Assembly (NCBI GenBank): GCA_022360655.1
Contig: JAKSCK010000092.1
Location: 1 to 64,000, forward strand
DNA: 64,000 nt
Reading direction: 5' to 3'
Source: Spirochaetales bacterium
Lineage (GTDB): Bacteria > Spirochaetota > Spirochaetia > DSM-2461
Below, piece by piece: positions 1-8,711 of the stretch; position 1 is the stretch's first letter, and each line of letters starts with the position of its first letter. The position numbers and the translations under genes were made by a program. The notes below the pieces were generated by a model. The model was not told the DNA's origin and did not search any database. It was given only the letters and a program-made list of their open reading frames with translations.

Positions 1-2300
1 GACAAGTTGGCATCACATTCCCGCCCACCGCGCTCCAATTCTTCCGCGGCCAAGCCACAACGATTCATGTCCATGTTCCGACAGCTGCCCTTAATGGAGT
101 GTGCTGTGGTACGAACCGTTTCCCATTCCTGCTTTTTCACGGCCTGACGCAAAAGGGCCAATTCCCCTTCAATTTTCACCATCATGGGCTTTAAGAGCTT
201 TCTTACGGTGGTCTCATTCCCAAGAAACGTGGCCACGGCAGCGGGATAATCAAAAACAGCCAAATGAGCATAGCCCTCAGGCTGATTCTTTTGTTCAGAA
301 AGGGATTCCACCACATCCTCCAAACCTTGATGATAATCATAGTCTGAGGAATCCCCGGAAGCATTACCAGGAAGATAACGAGAGATCATGTCTAAAATGG
401 CGGCCTGTTTAAACGGTTTGGTCACCAAATCATCCATTCCGCTGGACAAACATCGTTCTCGCTCTTCTGCAACAGCACTGGCCGTCACCGCAATGATGGG
501 AGCGGAATATCCTTGCCCTCGAATTTCTCCAGAGGCAGCATAGCCATTCATCACCGGCATCTGACAGTCCATGAACACCATATCCGGAGCTTCTCGTGCC
601 ACCAATTCCATGGCTTCCTGACCGTTTTCGGCTTCAAGAACCCGGTGCCCCTGCTTTTCTAGAATGGTTCGTAGCAAGCGGCGGTTCACCTCATGATCCT
701 CTGCAATCAGAATGCACAGACTAGGAATAGGTTCCTCATCATCCACGTGCTCCAAGGGAAGAAGTTCTTCCAATTCATCAGGAGCATCACTGGTACGACG
801 AAGGAGCCGAGCCAGTGTGGCCGCCAAATCCTCATGCCGAACCGGTTTGGTAAGATAGGCATCAAACCAGCCCAAGAGTTTCATTTTGGCCTCAGCAGCT
901 CCACTGCCTCCCTTCATGGAAAGAAGAACCATGGCCCCTAAGGACAGACTCTTATCAGAACGCACTTCACTGGCAAACTGCCAGCCATCCATTCTCGGCA
1001 TGGCTTGGTCGGCCAGAACCAAATCATAGGGGGAACGAGAGCGGAGCAACTGCAGGGCAGAAGCTCCATCCTGAGCCTCTTCGGCAACAAATCCCCAATC
1101 CTCTAAAGTGCGGGCAAGGCGCTTTCGTACTTGAAGATTATCATCCACCACCAGCACCCGTTTTCCTCGAAAAAGCGAAACGGCTTTGGCCCGAGATTCT
1201 TCTCCCTGACAGGGAGGCAGGGTTAAGGAAAAATGAAAATCAGAGCCTTCACCGGCTTGGCTGGTGAAAGACAAAGCACCGCCCATCTGATCCACAAGAC
1301 TTCGGGAAATGAACAGTCCTAAGCCGGTACCACCAAAGCGGCGGGTGGTGGAACTATCGGCCTGCCGAAAAGCCTCAAAAAGGGTGTTCTGCTTCTCTTG
1401 AGCAATGCCAATACCGGAATCTTTGACCGAAAAGTGGATGCATGCAGGATTCTGTTCATCCGGTGTCACGTCCACAACCACCTGACCGGAGTGGGTGAAT
1501 TTCACCGCATTATTCACCAGATTCACAATCACCTGACGCAATCGGGTGGGGTCTCCGAGAACAGACGAAGCAAGACGGGGATCCACATACAAGGCCGTAT
1601 CCACATTTTTTTTATGGGCCTCAAGGGTCACCAAATCCAGAGCATCCTCAAGCATGTGCACCAATTCAAACTCGGTTTGTTCTAAACGGAGCTGGCCGGC
1701 CTCTATTTTGGAGAAATCAAGAATGTCATTGATGAGGGTAAGCAGCACCTCAGCCGCAAACTGGATCTGACCAAGATAATCACTCTGTTCTGGATCTAGC
1801 GTTGTTTCTTCTAAGAGCTCGGCCATACCAATGACGGTATGAATGGGGGTGCGAATCTCATGACTTGTATTAGCCAAAAATTCACTCTTGGTTCGGGTTG
1901 CCGCTTGGGCAGCATCCCGGGCTCGAATGAGTTTTTCCTCCAAATGCTTTTGCCCTGTAATGTCATCAAGCAAAAGCATCATCCCACCAGTGGAATCTCC
2001 CAGGGAATGAAGACTGGTGCGCACCCACCGCTCACTTCTTTCGCCCTCTTTCAAGCGGAGAACACATTTAAACCCTTGGTCTGGTTGAGTAAGAAAGCCG
2101 GTCAGACCATCCAGCCAACGCTCAAGATACCGTTCATCCACAAGGGTATTAAATCGCTCAAGGGGGCCAACATCTAAGCCTGTAATGCTCTGAAAAGCTC
2201 CATTACAATCCAGGATTTCTAACCGTCCATCCACATAGGCCAAACCTTCCGGATGCCGTTCAATGGTTTGGGAAAATGATAAACGGTCAAAAGGGCGCAT
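1..2300 (-). CDS. Hybrid sensor histidine kinase with two receivers and an Hpt domain (3' end outside window)
   Basis: Reading leftward from the ATG at 2300, the frame stays open to the window edge. Domains in order: an N-terminal PAS-like sensor (about residues 10-120), a HisKA dimerisation domain with the H-box SHEIRTP (His near residue 146), an HATPase_c domain with its N box near residue 257 and a GTGLGL G2 box, a first receiver starting VLVVDDN (about 383), a second receiver starting ILIAEDH (about 530) with phospho-acceptor in VFMDCQMP, and an Hpt domain with AHSIKGS near residue 733. No transmembrane segment is evident, so it is probably cytoplasmic. Its start overlaps the stop of the upstream response regulator (TGATG), so the two are co-translated and likely form one phosphorelay. 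The signal sensed is unknown. Confidence 0.93.
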   Translation of the reverse strand, partial: MRPFDRLSFSQTIERHPEGLAYVDGRLEILDCNGAFQSITGLDVGPLERFNTLVDERYLERWLDGLTGFLTQPDQGFKCVLRLKEGERSERWVRTSLHSLGDSTGGMMLLLDDITGQKHLEEKLIRARDAAQAATRTKSEFLANTSHEIRTPIHTVIGMAELLEETTLDPEQSDYLGQIQFAAEVLLTLINDILDFSKIEAGQLRLEQTEFELVHMLEDALDLVTLEAHKKNVDTALYVDPRLASSVLGDPTRLRQVIVNLVNNAVKFTHSGQVVVDVTPDEQNPACIHFSVKDSGIGIAQEKQNTLFEAFRQADSSTTRRFGGTGLGLFISRSLVDQMGGALSFTSQAGEGSDFHFSLTLPPCQGEESRAKAVSLFRGKRVLVVDDNLQVRKRLARTLEDWGFVAEEAQDGASALQLLRSRSPYDLVLADQAMPRMDGWQFASEVRSDKSLSLGAMVLLSMKGGSGAAEAKMKLLGWFDAYLTKPVRHEDLAATLARLLRRTSDAPDELEELLPLEHVDDEEPIPSLCILIAEDHEVNRRLLRTILEKQGHRVLEAENGQEAMELVAREAPDMVFMDCQMPVMNGYAASGEIRGQGYSAPIIAVTASAVAEERERCLSSGMDDLVTKPFKQAAILDMISRYLPGNASGDSSDYDYHQGLEDVVESLSEQKNQPEGYAHLAVFDYPAAVATFLGNETTVRKLLKPMMVKIEGELALLRQAVKKQEWETVRTTAHSIKGSCRNMDMNRCGLAAEELERGGRECDANL

Positions 2301-3547
2301 CAGAAATTGGTTCCCAGAATTTCAGTGGCTTTTGTTAAGATTCCATCCGGCTTGATGGGTTTTATTAAATAACTGGTTACCCCAAACTCTCGGGCTTTCA
2401 TCACACTCTCTTTTCGGGATAAACCGGTCAAAATGATGGTGGGTATTTCCAATTCTTGTCCCTGAAGCATTTGTAAAACCGCAAATCCATTCATTTCTGG
2501 CATCACTAAATCCAAAAACAACAGGTCATACTGTTCTCCCCTCTCGAGGGCTTCCATAAATTCCACACCATTGGAAAACGGGGCGATGTGCCACCCCGTT
2601 CCCACAAAGGAATTCTTCACAATCTCCCGAACAATCATGTCATCATCCACCACAGCCACTCGCGCAGAAGTCTCAGGAAGGGCTATTTCAACAGGAGATT
2701 CACTGGCGAAATTCAGCTGAAACGCCTCACGCTGAAGTTCTTGTTTGGAGGAAAAAAACCTATCCTGAACATTATTTTGTTCCGCAGTGAGAGATTCCAT
2801 CCCTTTTATACCCAACAACCCATCCATGGCCTCTTCCAATGTGGCACAAACCTCCACATCCCGAAGAACCGGATGACCCGTCACATATTCTTTAATTTTT
2901 GATGAAACCGTCAAAATCCGAATTCGTTCTGCAGATTGAACAAAACCCATGGTTTCTTCTAAAAACTCACGCAGCTTGTCCCCATCTGTTTTTTTAAATT
3001 CAATGTCTGTGAGCAACACCAAAATTCGAGGATCTTCCACGGAATAAAGGCGCATCAATTCTGCAATTTTGTAGCGCAGTAAACTGATTTTCTCTCGATT
3101 AAAGCCCCGGGCAATCTCTACAAAGAGAATCTGGTCATTTAAATGGGCATCCAGAATACAGGGCGTTTGATCCACTTCAATGGCCACATTGAGCATCCCC
3201 GTCAATGCCGCCAGCAAGGAATCAATCCGCACCGGCTTGCTCAGGATTTTCCGCACACCCAATCGGGCAATCTCCACCAACTGAGGCTTTTCCAGCTTCG
3301 ATGCCGTCATCACCACGGGAATATCTGGAAGATTTGGATCCTGTTGAATGGCCTTCAGCAAATCCGCACTTTGCATGCGGGAAAGATGGTAATCCATGAT
3401 GATACCATCCGGCTTTTCCTGGCGAACCTTGGTCCACCCATCCAAACCATTAATGGCAGAACTCACCTCAAAACCATATTCCGTTAATTGGCGCTCCAAA
3501 AAACCACGAAGAAGAGACGATTCATTAATGATTAGGACGGACTTCAT
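2300..3547 (-). CDS. Double-receiver response regulator (REC - middle domain - REC)
   Basis: About 415 residues. The N-terminal receiver (1-122) has an acceptor Asp at residue 52 (IIMDYHL), but its usual acidic pair reads Asn-Glu (IINES). The C-terminal receiver (about 290-415) is canonical: VAVVDDD, FLDLVMPEMNG, and a Lys in YLIKPIKP. The roughly 160 residues between them match no DNA-binding or output domain I recognise. There is no HTH, so the protein probably acts through protein-protein contacts or phosphotransfer with the hybrid kinase immediately downstream. I chose the ATG at 3547 because the receiver fold begins there; an in-frame start at 3583 adds 12 residues. It is divergent from the MORN gene, with about 105 bp shared upstream. 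Confidence 0.9.
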   Translation of the reverse strand: MKSVLIINESSLLRGFLERQLTEYGFEVSSAINGLDGWTKVRQEKPDGIIMDYHLSRMQSADLLKAIQQDPNLPDIPVVMTASKLEKPQLVEIARLGVRKILSKPVRIDSLLAALTGMLNVAIEVDQTPCILDAHLNDQILFVEIARGFNREKISLLRYKIAELMRLYSVEDPRILVLLTDIEFKKTDGDKLREFLEETMGFVQSAERIRILTVSSKIKEYVTGHPVLRDVEVCATLEEAMDGLLGIKGMESLTAEQNNVQDRFFSSKQELQREAFQLNFASESPVEIALPETSARVAVVDDDMIVREIVKNSFVGTGWHIAPFSNGVEFMEALERGEQYDLLFLDLVMPEMNGFAVLQMLQGQELEIPTIILTGLSRKESVMKAREFGVTSYLIKPIKPDGILTKATEILGTNF

Positions 3548-3651
3548 GAAGGAAGTATACTTGAGCTTCCTGGATATTGTCATTTTCCAGGAAGCAGAAT
3601 CATTTCATGATTTCCCAAGCACTGTGGAAACGCATCTTCCCCTCAGGCATA

Positions 3652-4803
3652 ATGGAAACCATGATTCCTGACCCCCTTCTCGATACCGCAGGCCCTGCGG
3701 ATTCTCTGGCACTCGAAATTGCCGACTTCACCCGTCGACTCTTTTCCTGGCGAGAAGGAGAACGTCAAATGGTGGCCCGCTACTCCTGGGATGCCTCAGG
3801 GAAACTCACCTCCCGAGAACACCCAGAGGGCCTTGAGCTCTTTGCCTACACCGAAAATGGACACATGAGCGCCCGATATGAGCTCAACAAAGACGGCAAA
3901 GTCATGCTGAGAGAAACCTGGGAGCGGGATGGGCAATCCCGCCCTCTCAAGCGCACCATCCAAGAAGAGGGAAAAGAGCCCATTCACATCACCTATGAAC
4001 ATGATGAGAGTGGGCGAATCCGTGCCGAACGTCAGGGCCAACGGGTTCGAGTGGAAAAAACCGATGCTGAAGGCCGATTGGTGGAAGAATACCTCAGTGA
4101 AGCTGGTGAAACCGACACTGTCACCGCCTATCAGTACACCCAAGCCAACCAACTGCATTCAAAAGAAATTCTTGACCCCAATGGCACCCTCCACCGCCGC
4201 ACCCTCTTCGGCTGGGACGAAGAGGGTCGACTCAGTTCCCTCCGAATCGAAAACGGTGAAGGGCATCCTGTACGGGAAGAACAATATGCCTACGGCGCCT
4301 CCCATGGCCCCCGCTGGCTCGAACGCATCACCTGGATTCCTGACGGGCGAAAAGCCCATTCTCTCCGCCCCAAACAGGCCCTCTACCGCTCCTTCTCCTT
4401 TGGAGATGAGCGCCCCCCCATTCTCCAACACACCCTGGCCTTCTCCAACGGGATTTACACTGGAGCGGCTCAAGATGGATCGCCCCATGGCCAGGGCCAT
4501 TTCCAATTCAACGATGGCAGCATCTACCAGGGTGAATTCCGTCACGGTCAAATGGAAGGCCAGGGACGCATGGAATGGGCTGATGGCCGATGGATGGAAG
4601 GAATCTTTCAACAAGGCGTTCTCCAAGGACCCGGCTCCTGCGCCTGGCCGGATGGACGGCTGTATAAAGGCGAATTCCACCAGGGCAACATGCATGGTCC
4701 TGGAGAATTCATTTGGCCCGATGGCACCCGCTTTCGCGGCATCTTTGAAGAAGGAAAACACACCGAGCAAGGCGCTTGGGATGAGGTACACCATGAACTT
4801 TGA
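3652..4803 (+). CDS. MORN-repeat protein with N-terminal YD-like repeats
   Basis: The C-terminal third (about residues 265-370) holds four to five MORN repeats of the type YxGEFxxGxxxGxGxxxWxDG (for example IYQGEFRHGQMEGQGRM and LYKGEFHQGNMHGPGEF). The first 240 residues are degenerate YD/RHS-style units such as YAYTENGHMSARY and EEGRLSSLRIENGEG. No signal peptide is visible. MORN repeats bind membranes, phospholipids or proteins; the role here is unknown. Starts at 3577, 3607, 3652 and 3661 are all possible; 3652 has a weak AGG four bases upstream. The stop overlaps the next gene by 11 bp, so the two are translationally linked. Confidence 0.8.
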   Translation: METMIPDPLLDTAGPADSLALEIADFTRRLFSWREGERQMVARYSWDASGKLTSREHPEGLELFAYTENGHMSARYELNKDGKVMLRETWERDGQSRPLKRTIQEEGKEPIHITYEHDESGRIRAERQGQRVRVEKTDAEGRLVEEYLSEAGETDTVTAYQYTQANQLHSKEILDPNGTLHRRTLFGWDEEGRLSSLRIENGEGHPVREEQYAYGASHGPRWLERITWIPDGRKAHSLRPKQALYRSFSFGDERPPILQHTLAFSNGIYTGAAQDGSPHGQGHFQFNDGSIYQGEFRHGQMEGQGRMEWADGRWMEGIFQQGVLQGPGSCAWPDGRLYKGEFHQGNMHGPGEFIWPDGTRFRGIFEEGKHTEQGAWDEVHHEL

Positions 4804-5461
4804 TTGTTTGATTTTTGACCATGACGACACCTGTGTGGATAGCACCGCCTCCGTCCATTACCCCGCCCATGTGGAAGTGATGAAACAGATGCGACCCAAC
4901 GAACCAGTCATTTCACTCCACACCTGGTTTGAAAAGAACTTCCATCCAGGAATCATGGCCTTTCTCACCCAAGAACTGGGCCTCACCAAAGAAGAAATGG
5001 ATGAAGAATACCGCATCTGGCAGGAATTCAACGCCGAAAAAAATCCCCCCTTCTATCCCGGGATTCCTGAACTCATGGAACGCTTTGTGCAGCAGGGCGG
5101 CATCATTGCCGTGGTGTCTCATTCCGTGGACAGCCACATCCGCCGCCACTATGCCGCCGGAGCCCCCAACATCACCCCCCAGTTCATCTTCGGCTGGGAG
5201 CATGAAGAAGAAAAACGCAAGCCCTCACCCTATCCCGTCCAGCAAATCCTGGCCGCCACCGGAGCCTCCCCCCATCGCACCCTGGTGATTGACGACCTCC
5301 GACCTGGCATTGACATGGCTCGCGCCGCAGGCGTTCAAGCCGCTGCCGCCGGATGGGGCCATTCCATCCCCGCCATCCAAAACACCATGCGGGAAATCTG
5401 CGACCATTACCTCCCCGACATCCCCAGCCTTGAACGCCTCATTTTTGAGGAACAACTCTAA
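4793..5461 (+). CDS. HAD-superfamily hydrolase (phosphoglycolate-phosphatase-like)
   Basis: 222 residues with all four HAD motifs. Motif I is DHDDT (nucleophile Asp9, acid Asp11), motif II is the Ser in VVSHS, motif III is the Lys in RKPSP, and motif IV is VIDDLRPG. A helical cap lies between motifs I and II. The likely reaction is hydrolysis of a small phosphate ester; the substrate cannot be read from sequence. The frame is open well upstream, but the MORN gene occupies that stretch. The ATG at 4793 has GAGG six bases upstream and starts the protein just before motif I. It overlaps the MORN stop by 11 bp. Confidence 0.88.
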   Translation: MNFDCLIFDHDDTCVDSTASVHYPAHVEVMKQMRPNEPVISLHTWFEKNFHPGIMAFLTQELGLTKEEMDEEYRIWQEFNAEKNPPFYPGIPELMERFVQQGGIIAVVSHSVDSHIRRHYAAGAPNITPQFIFGWEHEEEKRKPSPYPVQQILAATGASPHRTLVIDDLRPGIDMARAAGVQAAAAGWGHSIPAIQNTMREICDHYLPDIPSLERLIFEEQL

Positions 5462-5471
5462 AAACCTCTTT

Positions 5472-5589
5472 GGGCGTCCCGGAGCGGCTCCGCCACTCCG
5501 GCGGGCTATTCCGGGTTCCGCTCCCGCTCCATCCGGGCCTCGGCTTCGCCTCCCCCCGGACGCTCCGCGCCCTTCAAATCCCTGACGCA
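5472..5589 (-). repeat. GC-rich dispersed repeat, copy A (inverted, shortened)
   Basis: On the minus strand this stretch reads TGCGTCAGGGAT, then GAGCGTCCGGGG, CGGATGGAGCG, GCGGAACCCGGA, AGCCCGCCGGAG and CTCCGGGACGCCC, in the same order as the repeats at 12541 and 15599. It lacks the first 70 or so bases of those copies. It lies directly after the HAD gene and is GC-rich compared with the surrounding sequence. Confidence 0.8.
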
Positions 5590-5636
5590 AGGAAAAAATC
5601 CATCCGCTTTCAGCCGCGACGCAACACAAAACCGCA

Positions 5637-5664
5637 TAAAAAAACCGCGGGGGCATCCCGCGGT
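5637..5664 (-). terminator. Intrinsic terminator of the thioredoxin gene
   Basis: The inverted repeat ACCGCGGG / CCCGCGGT (5644-5651 and 5657-5664) has a 5-nt loop. On the minus strand it is followed by a run of seven T. It lies just downstream of the thioredoxin stop. Confidence 0.85.
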
Positions 5665-5682
5665 CAATCTAAAAAAAACGAA

Positions 5683-6009
5683 CTAGGCCGTTTTGGCTTT
5701 CTCCAAGAAATCCACAATCTGTTGCCGTGTTTTCCGAAGGGAACTGATAAAATTCGCCACCACTTTTCCCTCATGGAACACCACAAAGCTAGGGATTCCC
5801 ATCACATCATATTCCTGGGCTAAAGGCATAAAATCATCTCGGTCCACAACACGGAATTCCATGTCATCTCCATAGAGATTTTCCAGTTCAGGAAGGAGGC
5901 TTTTAATCACCACACAATCCGGGCACCAGTCAGCGGAATACAGGGCACAGAACCGTTTATTCGATTGGGAAAGCTCGCGGAATTCCTCAGTAGATTGCAA
6001 ATCTTTCAT
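5683..6009 (-). CDS. Thioredoxin-fold protein (WCPDC)
   Basis: 108 residues, the usual thioredoxin length. The active site is W28-C29-P30-D31-C32 rather than WCGPC, and the cis-proline loop reads GIPSFVV (about residue 72). No signal peptide, so cytoplasmic. WCPDC centres occur in thioredoxin-like proteins with altered redox potential. The start at 6009 is preferred over one 20 codons upstream because the fold begins there. It is divergent from the glutaredoxin/FTR pair 87 bp away, which makes it a plausible reduction target of that reductase (inference). Confidence 0.88.
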   Translation of the reverse strand: MKDLQSTEEFRELSQSNKRFCALYSADWCPDCVVIKSLLPELENLYGDDMEFRVVDRDDFMPLAQEYDVMGIPSFVVFHEGKVVANFISSLRKTRQQIVDFLEKAKTA

Positions 6010-6095
6010 AAATGCACTTTCTGATAAACAGGCGGACTGCGTCAAGTTCCTTGAAGGCCATTCCTTCACGAACGAGAATTGATTCGGAGGATCCT

Positions 6096-6410
6096 ATGTT
6101 CGATGTGTATCCCTGGAAAGTGGTGGAAGGAAAAGGAACCCCAGAAGAGCTTTCCCTTCTCTCTCTTTCCACCTGTGGATTTTGTGCCAGTGCCAGAAAT
6201 TATTTAAATGGAACAGGACGAGCGTTCCGCTATCTTGAGCTGGACACACTCCCCCCAGAAGAGAAGTCCGAAATGAAAGCAGAATTCCGAGAACGGTTTG
6301 GCAGACGTCCCTCTTTTCCTTCTTTGGTGATTAAGGATGAGCGCTTTCTTGTGGGATTCATCAAGGAACACTGGGAGGAAGAATTGCAGTTTCAGGAACG
6401 TCCTCAATGA
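6096..6410 (+). CDS. Glutaredoxin-like protein
   Basis: 104 residues with a CGFC centre (Cys27, Cys30) in a glutaredoxin-type N-terminal half and a PSFPSLVIKD segment that supplies the cis-Pro. A strong ribosome-binding site (CGGAGG, 5 bp spacing) marks the start at 6096. The stop overlaps the next start by 4 bp (ATGA), so it is co-translated with the ferredoxin:thioredoxin reductase. This suggests the glutaredoxin is the partner of that iron-sulfur reductase rather than of glutathione (inference). Confidence 0.82.
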   Translation: MFDVYPWKVVEGKGTPEELSLLSLSTCGFCASARNYLNGTGRAFRYLELDTLPPEEKSEMKAEFRERFGRRPSFPSLVIKDERFLVGFIKEHWEEELQFQERPQ

Positions 6411-6736
6411 GTGACCAAGCCCAGAAATTTGTGAAACGAGCCGCTCGGCATTACCGATGGAAACTTCAATCGGATCCTGGATTTCTTGACCAAGTGACTG
6501 CAGGTCTAGAACTCAATCGGACGCGTTATGGGTATTATCTCTGTCCCTGCCGAGAGGGCTGGGCCAACAAAAGAAAAGATCGAGATATCACCTGTCCCTG
6601 TGATTATGCAGAAGAAGATATTTTAGATTATGGCCACTGCTACTGCGGCCTATTCTGTTCTCAGGAATTTGTTGCAAGCGGTCAATTGGTGGGTCCCATC
6701 CCTGACCGGCGTCCCGAGCATCTGTATCCAGAATAA
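6407..6736 (+). CDS. Ferredoxin:thioredoxin reductase catalytic (beta) subunit
   Basis: 109 residues with the FTR cysteine signature: CPC (46, 48), CPC (63, 65) and CYC (78, 80), plus Cys84. In this family these residues hold a 4Fe-4S cluster next to a redox disulfide and pass electrons from ferredoxin to a thioredoxin-fold partner. The spacing here is CPC-X14-CPC-X12-CYC, different from the plant/cyanobacterial CPC-X16-CPC-X8-CHC. No variable subunit is encoded nearby, as is usual for non-photosynthetic homologues. Co-translated with the glutaredoxin. Confidence 0.88.
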   Translation: MSDQAQKFVKRAARHYRWKLQSDPGFLDQVTAGLELNRTRYGYYLCPCREGWANKRKDRDITCPCDYAEEDILDYGHCYCGLFCSQEFVASGQLVGPIPDRRPEHLYPE

Positions 6737-6775
6737 AAAACAAGGCCTCTTGCCCAACCACGGTTGCCAAGAGGC
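6735..6775 (-). terminator. Intrinsic terminator
   Basis: The 8-bp inverted repeat GCCTCTTG / CAAGAGGC (6745-6752 and 6768-6775) is followed on the minus strand by a TTTTTT run at 6735-6740. It ends the minus-strand small gene and may also stop the converging FTR transcript. Confidence 0.75.
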
Positions 6776-6823
6776 TCAGTACAGAATGGGGAATTATGTT
6801 TCTATCCCTAAAGAGCGCAAATC

Positions 6824-7150
6824 CTAACTCTCAATATCAGCCAAGGCAAAAAGCTCTGCAACAGCCTCTTCTTTTTGCTTCACTTTGGATTTTTTCACAG
6901 CCTTACGAATCACGCTGGTCCAGTGTTTTTCTTCCAGCTCTTCCTTCATTTCTTCCAGAAGAAGAAGGATTTCTTCACTCATATTGATGTTATAAATCTT
7001 CTCTGCATCAAAAAAGAAAAGATCATGCATTTCATTGATGTAATCCCCAGGGGACCGGCTCTCTCGCTGACCTTTGCGCTCAAGAACCATTTCTCTCTTT
7101 CGGGCTTTTTTAATCTCTCTATCGCGTCTGGCTAAATCTGTGCTTTTCAT
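6824..7150 (-). CDS. Small highly charged protein of unknown function
   Basis: 108 residues starting MKSTDLARRDRE at 7150 with GGGAG upstream; the frame is open for another 48 residues but without a good start. The protein is rich in Lys, Glu and Arg. It has a predicted helical, coiled-coil-like stretch (EEILLLLEEMKEELEEKHW) and a basic segment (RKAVKKSKVKQKEE). I recognise no family. It is probably cytoplasmic and could bind nucleic acid or ribosomes. Confidence 0.7.
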   Translation of the reverse strand: MKSTDLARRDREIKKARKREMVLERKGQRESRSPGDYINEMHDLFFFDAEKIYNINMSEEILLLLEEMKEELEEKHWTSVIRKAVKKSKVKQKEEAVAELFALADIES

Positions 7151-7356
7151 GGCTACACTCCCGATTTTCAACCCCACGATGATACCGCTCCAAGCCGGAA
7201 AGGGGCAAGCATCGTGACAAGACTGAAAGAGTGAGAGGATGGGTTTAGGGCAAAATTCACAACAACTCCAAATGCCCTGAATCCATTCAACCACCCCTCT
7301 CCGAGGCTCTCATATTTCCGTCAAACCGGATTGGATTTATGTTCCTCTTTAGAGTA

Positions 7357-7995
7357 TCACAATCCCAGGGCATTTCCGTCATGAATTCCCCAAAGGGGTT
7401 GAAAACGATTCCCCACAAAGGCTGCCGTCAGAAGAACATCCTCATAATCCAAACGGGCAATGTGAGGACGGTAGGCATTTTCTGCCCGAATCACCCGCAC
7501 CACATAGCCGTTTTGATAGGATTGGGTCACAAGTTGGGCCACTTGGGGCTGAGAAGAATAGGTCCGCAGAATTTCTTCATACATGGTTTCTGAGGCTCGT
7601 TCCAGGGCAAACACAATATCAAGGTCTTGGGTTTGGTAATGGTAAGCACCATGATGGGGTGAAGCAAAAACGTCTGGAGCCCGTTCACCTTGTTCACCAA
7701 CTCGCACGAGTCCTGGAATTTTTCCGGGCTGAGTCATGGCCTGAGCCCGGTCTTGGCTCACCAGATAGGCGGTACGGCCATCCATTCCTTCGGCAACATT
7801 TAAACTTGAATACCGCGCAAAGCATGCCGGTTTGAGTGAAAAGAGAACTTCGCGGTACAAACTCCGTCCAAAACGCCCATCATCAAAATCTCTGTAGATG
7901 GTGACGGCTTCTTCCCCTTCAAACACTTCCGGTCCAATGGCAAAGAGAGGCACCATGAAGAAGGCCAAACTGAGAACACAGAAGATTTTTCTCAT
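7357..7995 (-). CDS. Secreted/periplasmic protein of unknown function
   Basis: About 212 residues starting with a typical Sec signal peptide (MRKIFCVLSLAFFMVPLFA). An alternative start two codons upstream at 8001 is possible; the GGGG in front spaces better for 7995. The mature part has mixed polarity with no repeats or catalytic motif I can name. It lies downstream of the pheST transcript after a strong hairpin. Confidence 0.75.
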   Translation of the reverse strand: MRKIFCVLSLAFFMVPLFAIGPEVFEGEEAVTIYRDFDDGRFGRSLYREVLFSLKPACFARYSSLNVAEGMDGRTAYLVSQDRAQAMTQPGKIPGLVRVGEQGERAPDVFASPHHGAYHYQTQDLDIVFALERASETMYEEILRTYSSQPQVAQLVTQSYQNGYVVRVIRAENAYRPHIARLDYEDVLLTAAFVGNRFQPLWGIHDGNALGL

Positions 7996-8018
7996 TGGCA
8001 TGCCCCTTTTTTAGAACG

Positions 8019-8045
8019 ACCCTGGCCAGAGGAACTGGCCAGGGT
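8019..8045 (-). terminator. Hairpin at the end of the pheST operon
   Basis: A perfect 10-bp inverted repeat (ACCCTGGCCA / TGGCCAGGGT) with a 7-nt loop, but without a clear T-run on either strand. Its place after the last gene of the operon supports termination or 3'-end protection. Confidence 0.5.
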
Positions 8046-8093
8046 GTTATTGATTATGCCTCAGGCAGGGGCGAAAGAGCAAACATGACTTTG

Positions 8094-8711
8094 CTATTCA
8101 CCAAGAGCTTCCAGAGCTTGAAGGTAAAGAGGAGCATAATCAATGCCCCCCACCAGAAGGGTATCCTTCTCCTCCAGTCTCTTTTTGAAACCTTCGGCCA
8201 ATTCCTTCAGGGCCTTGGCCAGCTCAGGAGCAAGTGCTGGAGCCGCTTTGATCAAGGCTGGAACACCACCAGAAGCCAAAACCAAGGCAGCCTCTACCTG
8301 CTGAACAGGTTCTGCAGGACCCGATTCGGGAAAGGCAAAATCACTCACCACAGAGGTTCGGAGAGCTCCTGCCACAGCACCTTCAAGGCCTTCCACTTCC
8401 GCTGCTGCCTCTGGGTGGCGAGTTTTCAGAAGGCAAAGAAAGGCCAAAGCCGCCCAAGTCACAAAGCGATGCAAATCTGTGCGCACATCGGCATCCAATT
8501 CCTCAGGACGCACATGCCCTGCAAAACTTCCATCAAATCGCTGATGCTCCACCAGGGTGCGTGCATAAAGGGCCAATTGCTTGGGACCATATTCCGGAGG
8601 AAGAGTTCCCTCTGCAAAGGCTTCTAGCACCGAGCGCAGGCGGCCACTGACAGCCGCTAGTCGCTCATAGTCATCATCATCAATGGGCTTGAAATTTCTG
8701 GAGAGAATCAT
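8094..8711 (-). CDS. Conserved-looking protein of unknown function, third gene of the pheST operon
   Basis: 205 residues, largely helical and rich in Ala, Leu and Glu. There is no signal peptide or membrane segment and I recognise no family. Its ATG overlaps the pheT stop by 4 bp (ATGA), so it is translationally coupled to phenylalanyl-tRNA synthetase. A role linked to translation is only a guess from position. Confidence 0.8.
   Translation of the reverse strand: MILSRNFKPIDDDDYERLAAVSGRLRSVLEAFAEGTLPPEYGPKQLALYARTLVEHQRFDGSFAGHVRPEELDADVRTDLHRFVTWAALAFLCLLKTRHPEAAAEVEGLEGAVAGALRTSVVSDFAFPESGPAEPVQQVEAALVLASGGVPALIKAAPALAPELAKALKELAEGFKKRLEEKDTLLVGGIDYAPLYLQALEALGE

Noticed and set aside
3929-4792. 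Long open frame upstream of the HAD gene, in frame with it
   Set aside because: It lies wholly within the MORN gene in another frame; protein features begin only at 4793.
4159-4845. 228-residue open frame on the minus strand
   Set aside because: Antisense shadow of the MORN gene; its apparent repeats mirror the MORN repeats and there is no ribosome-binding site.
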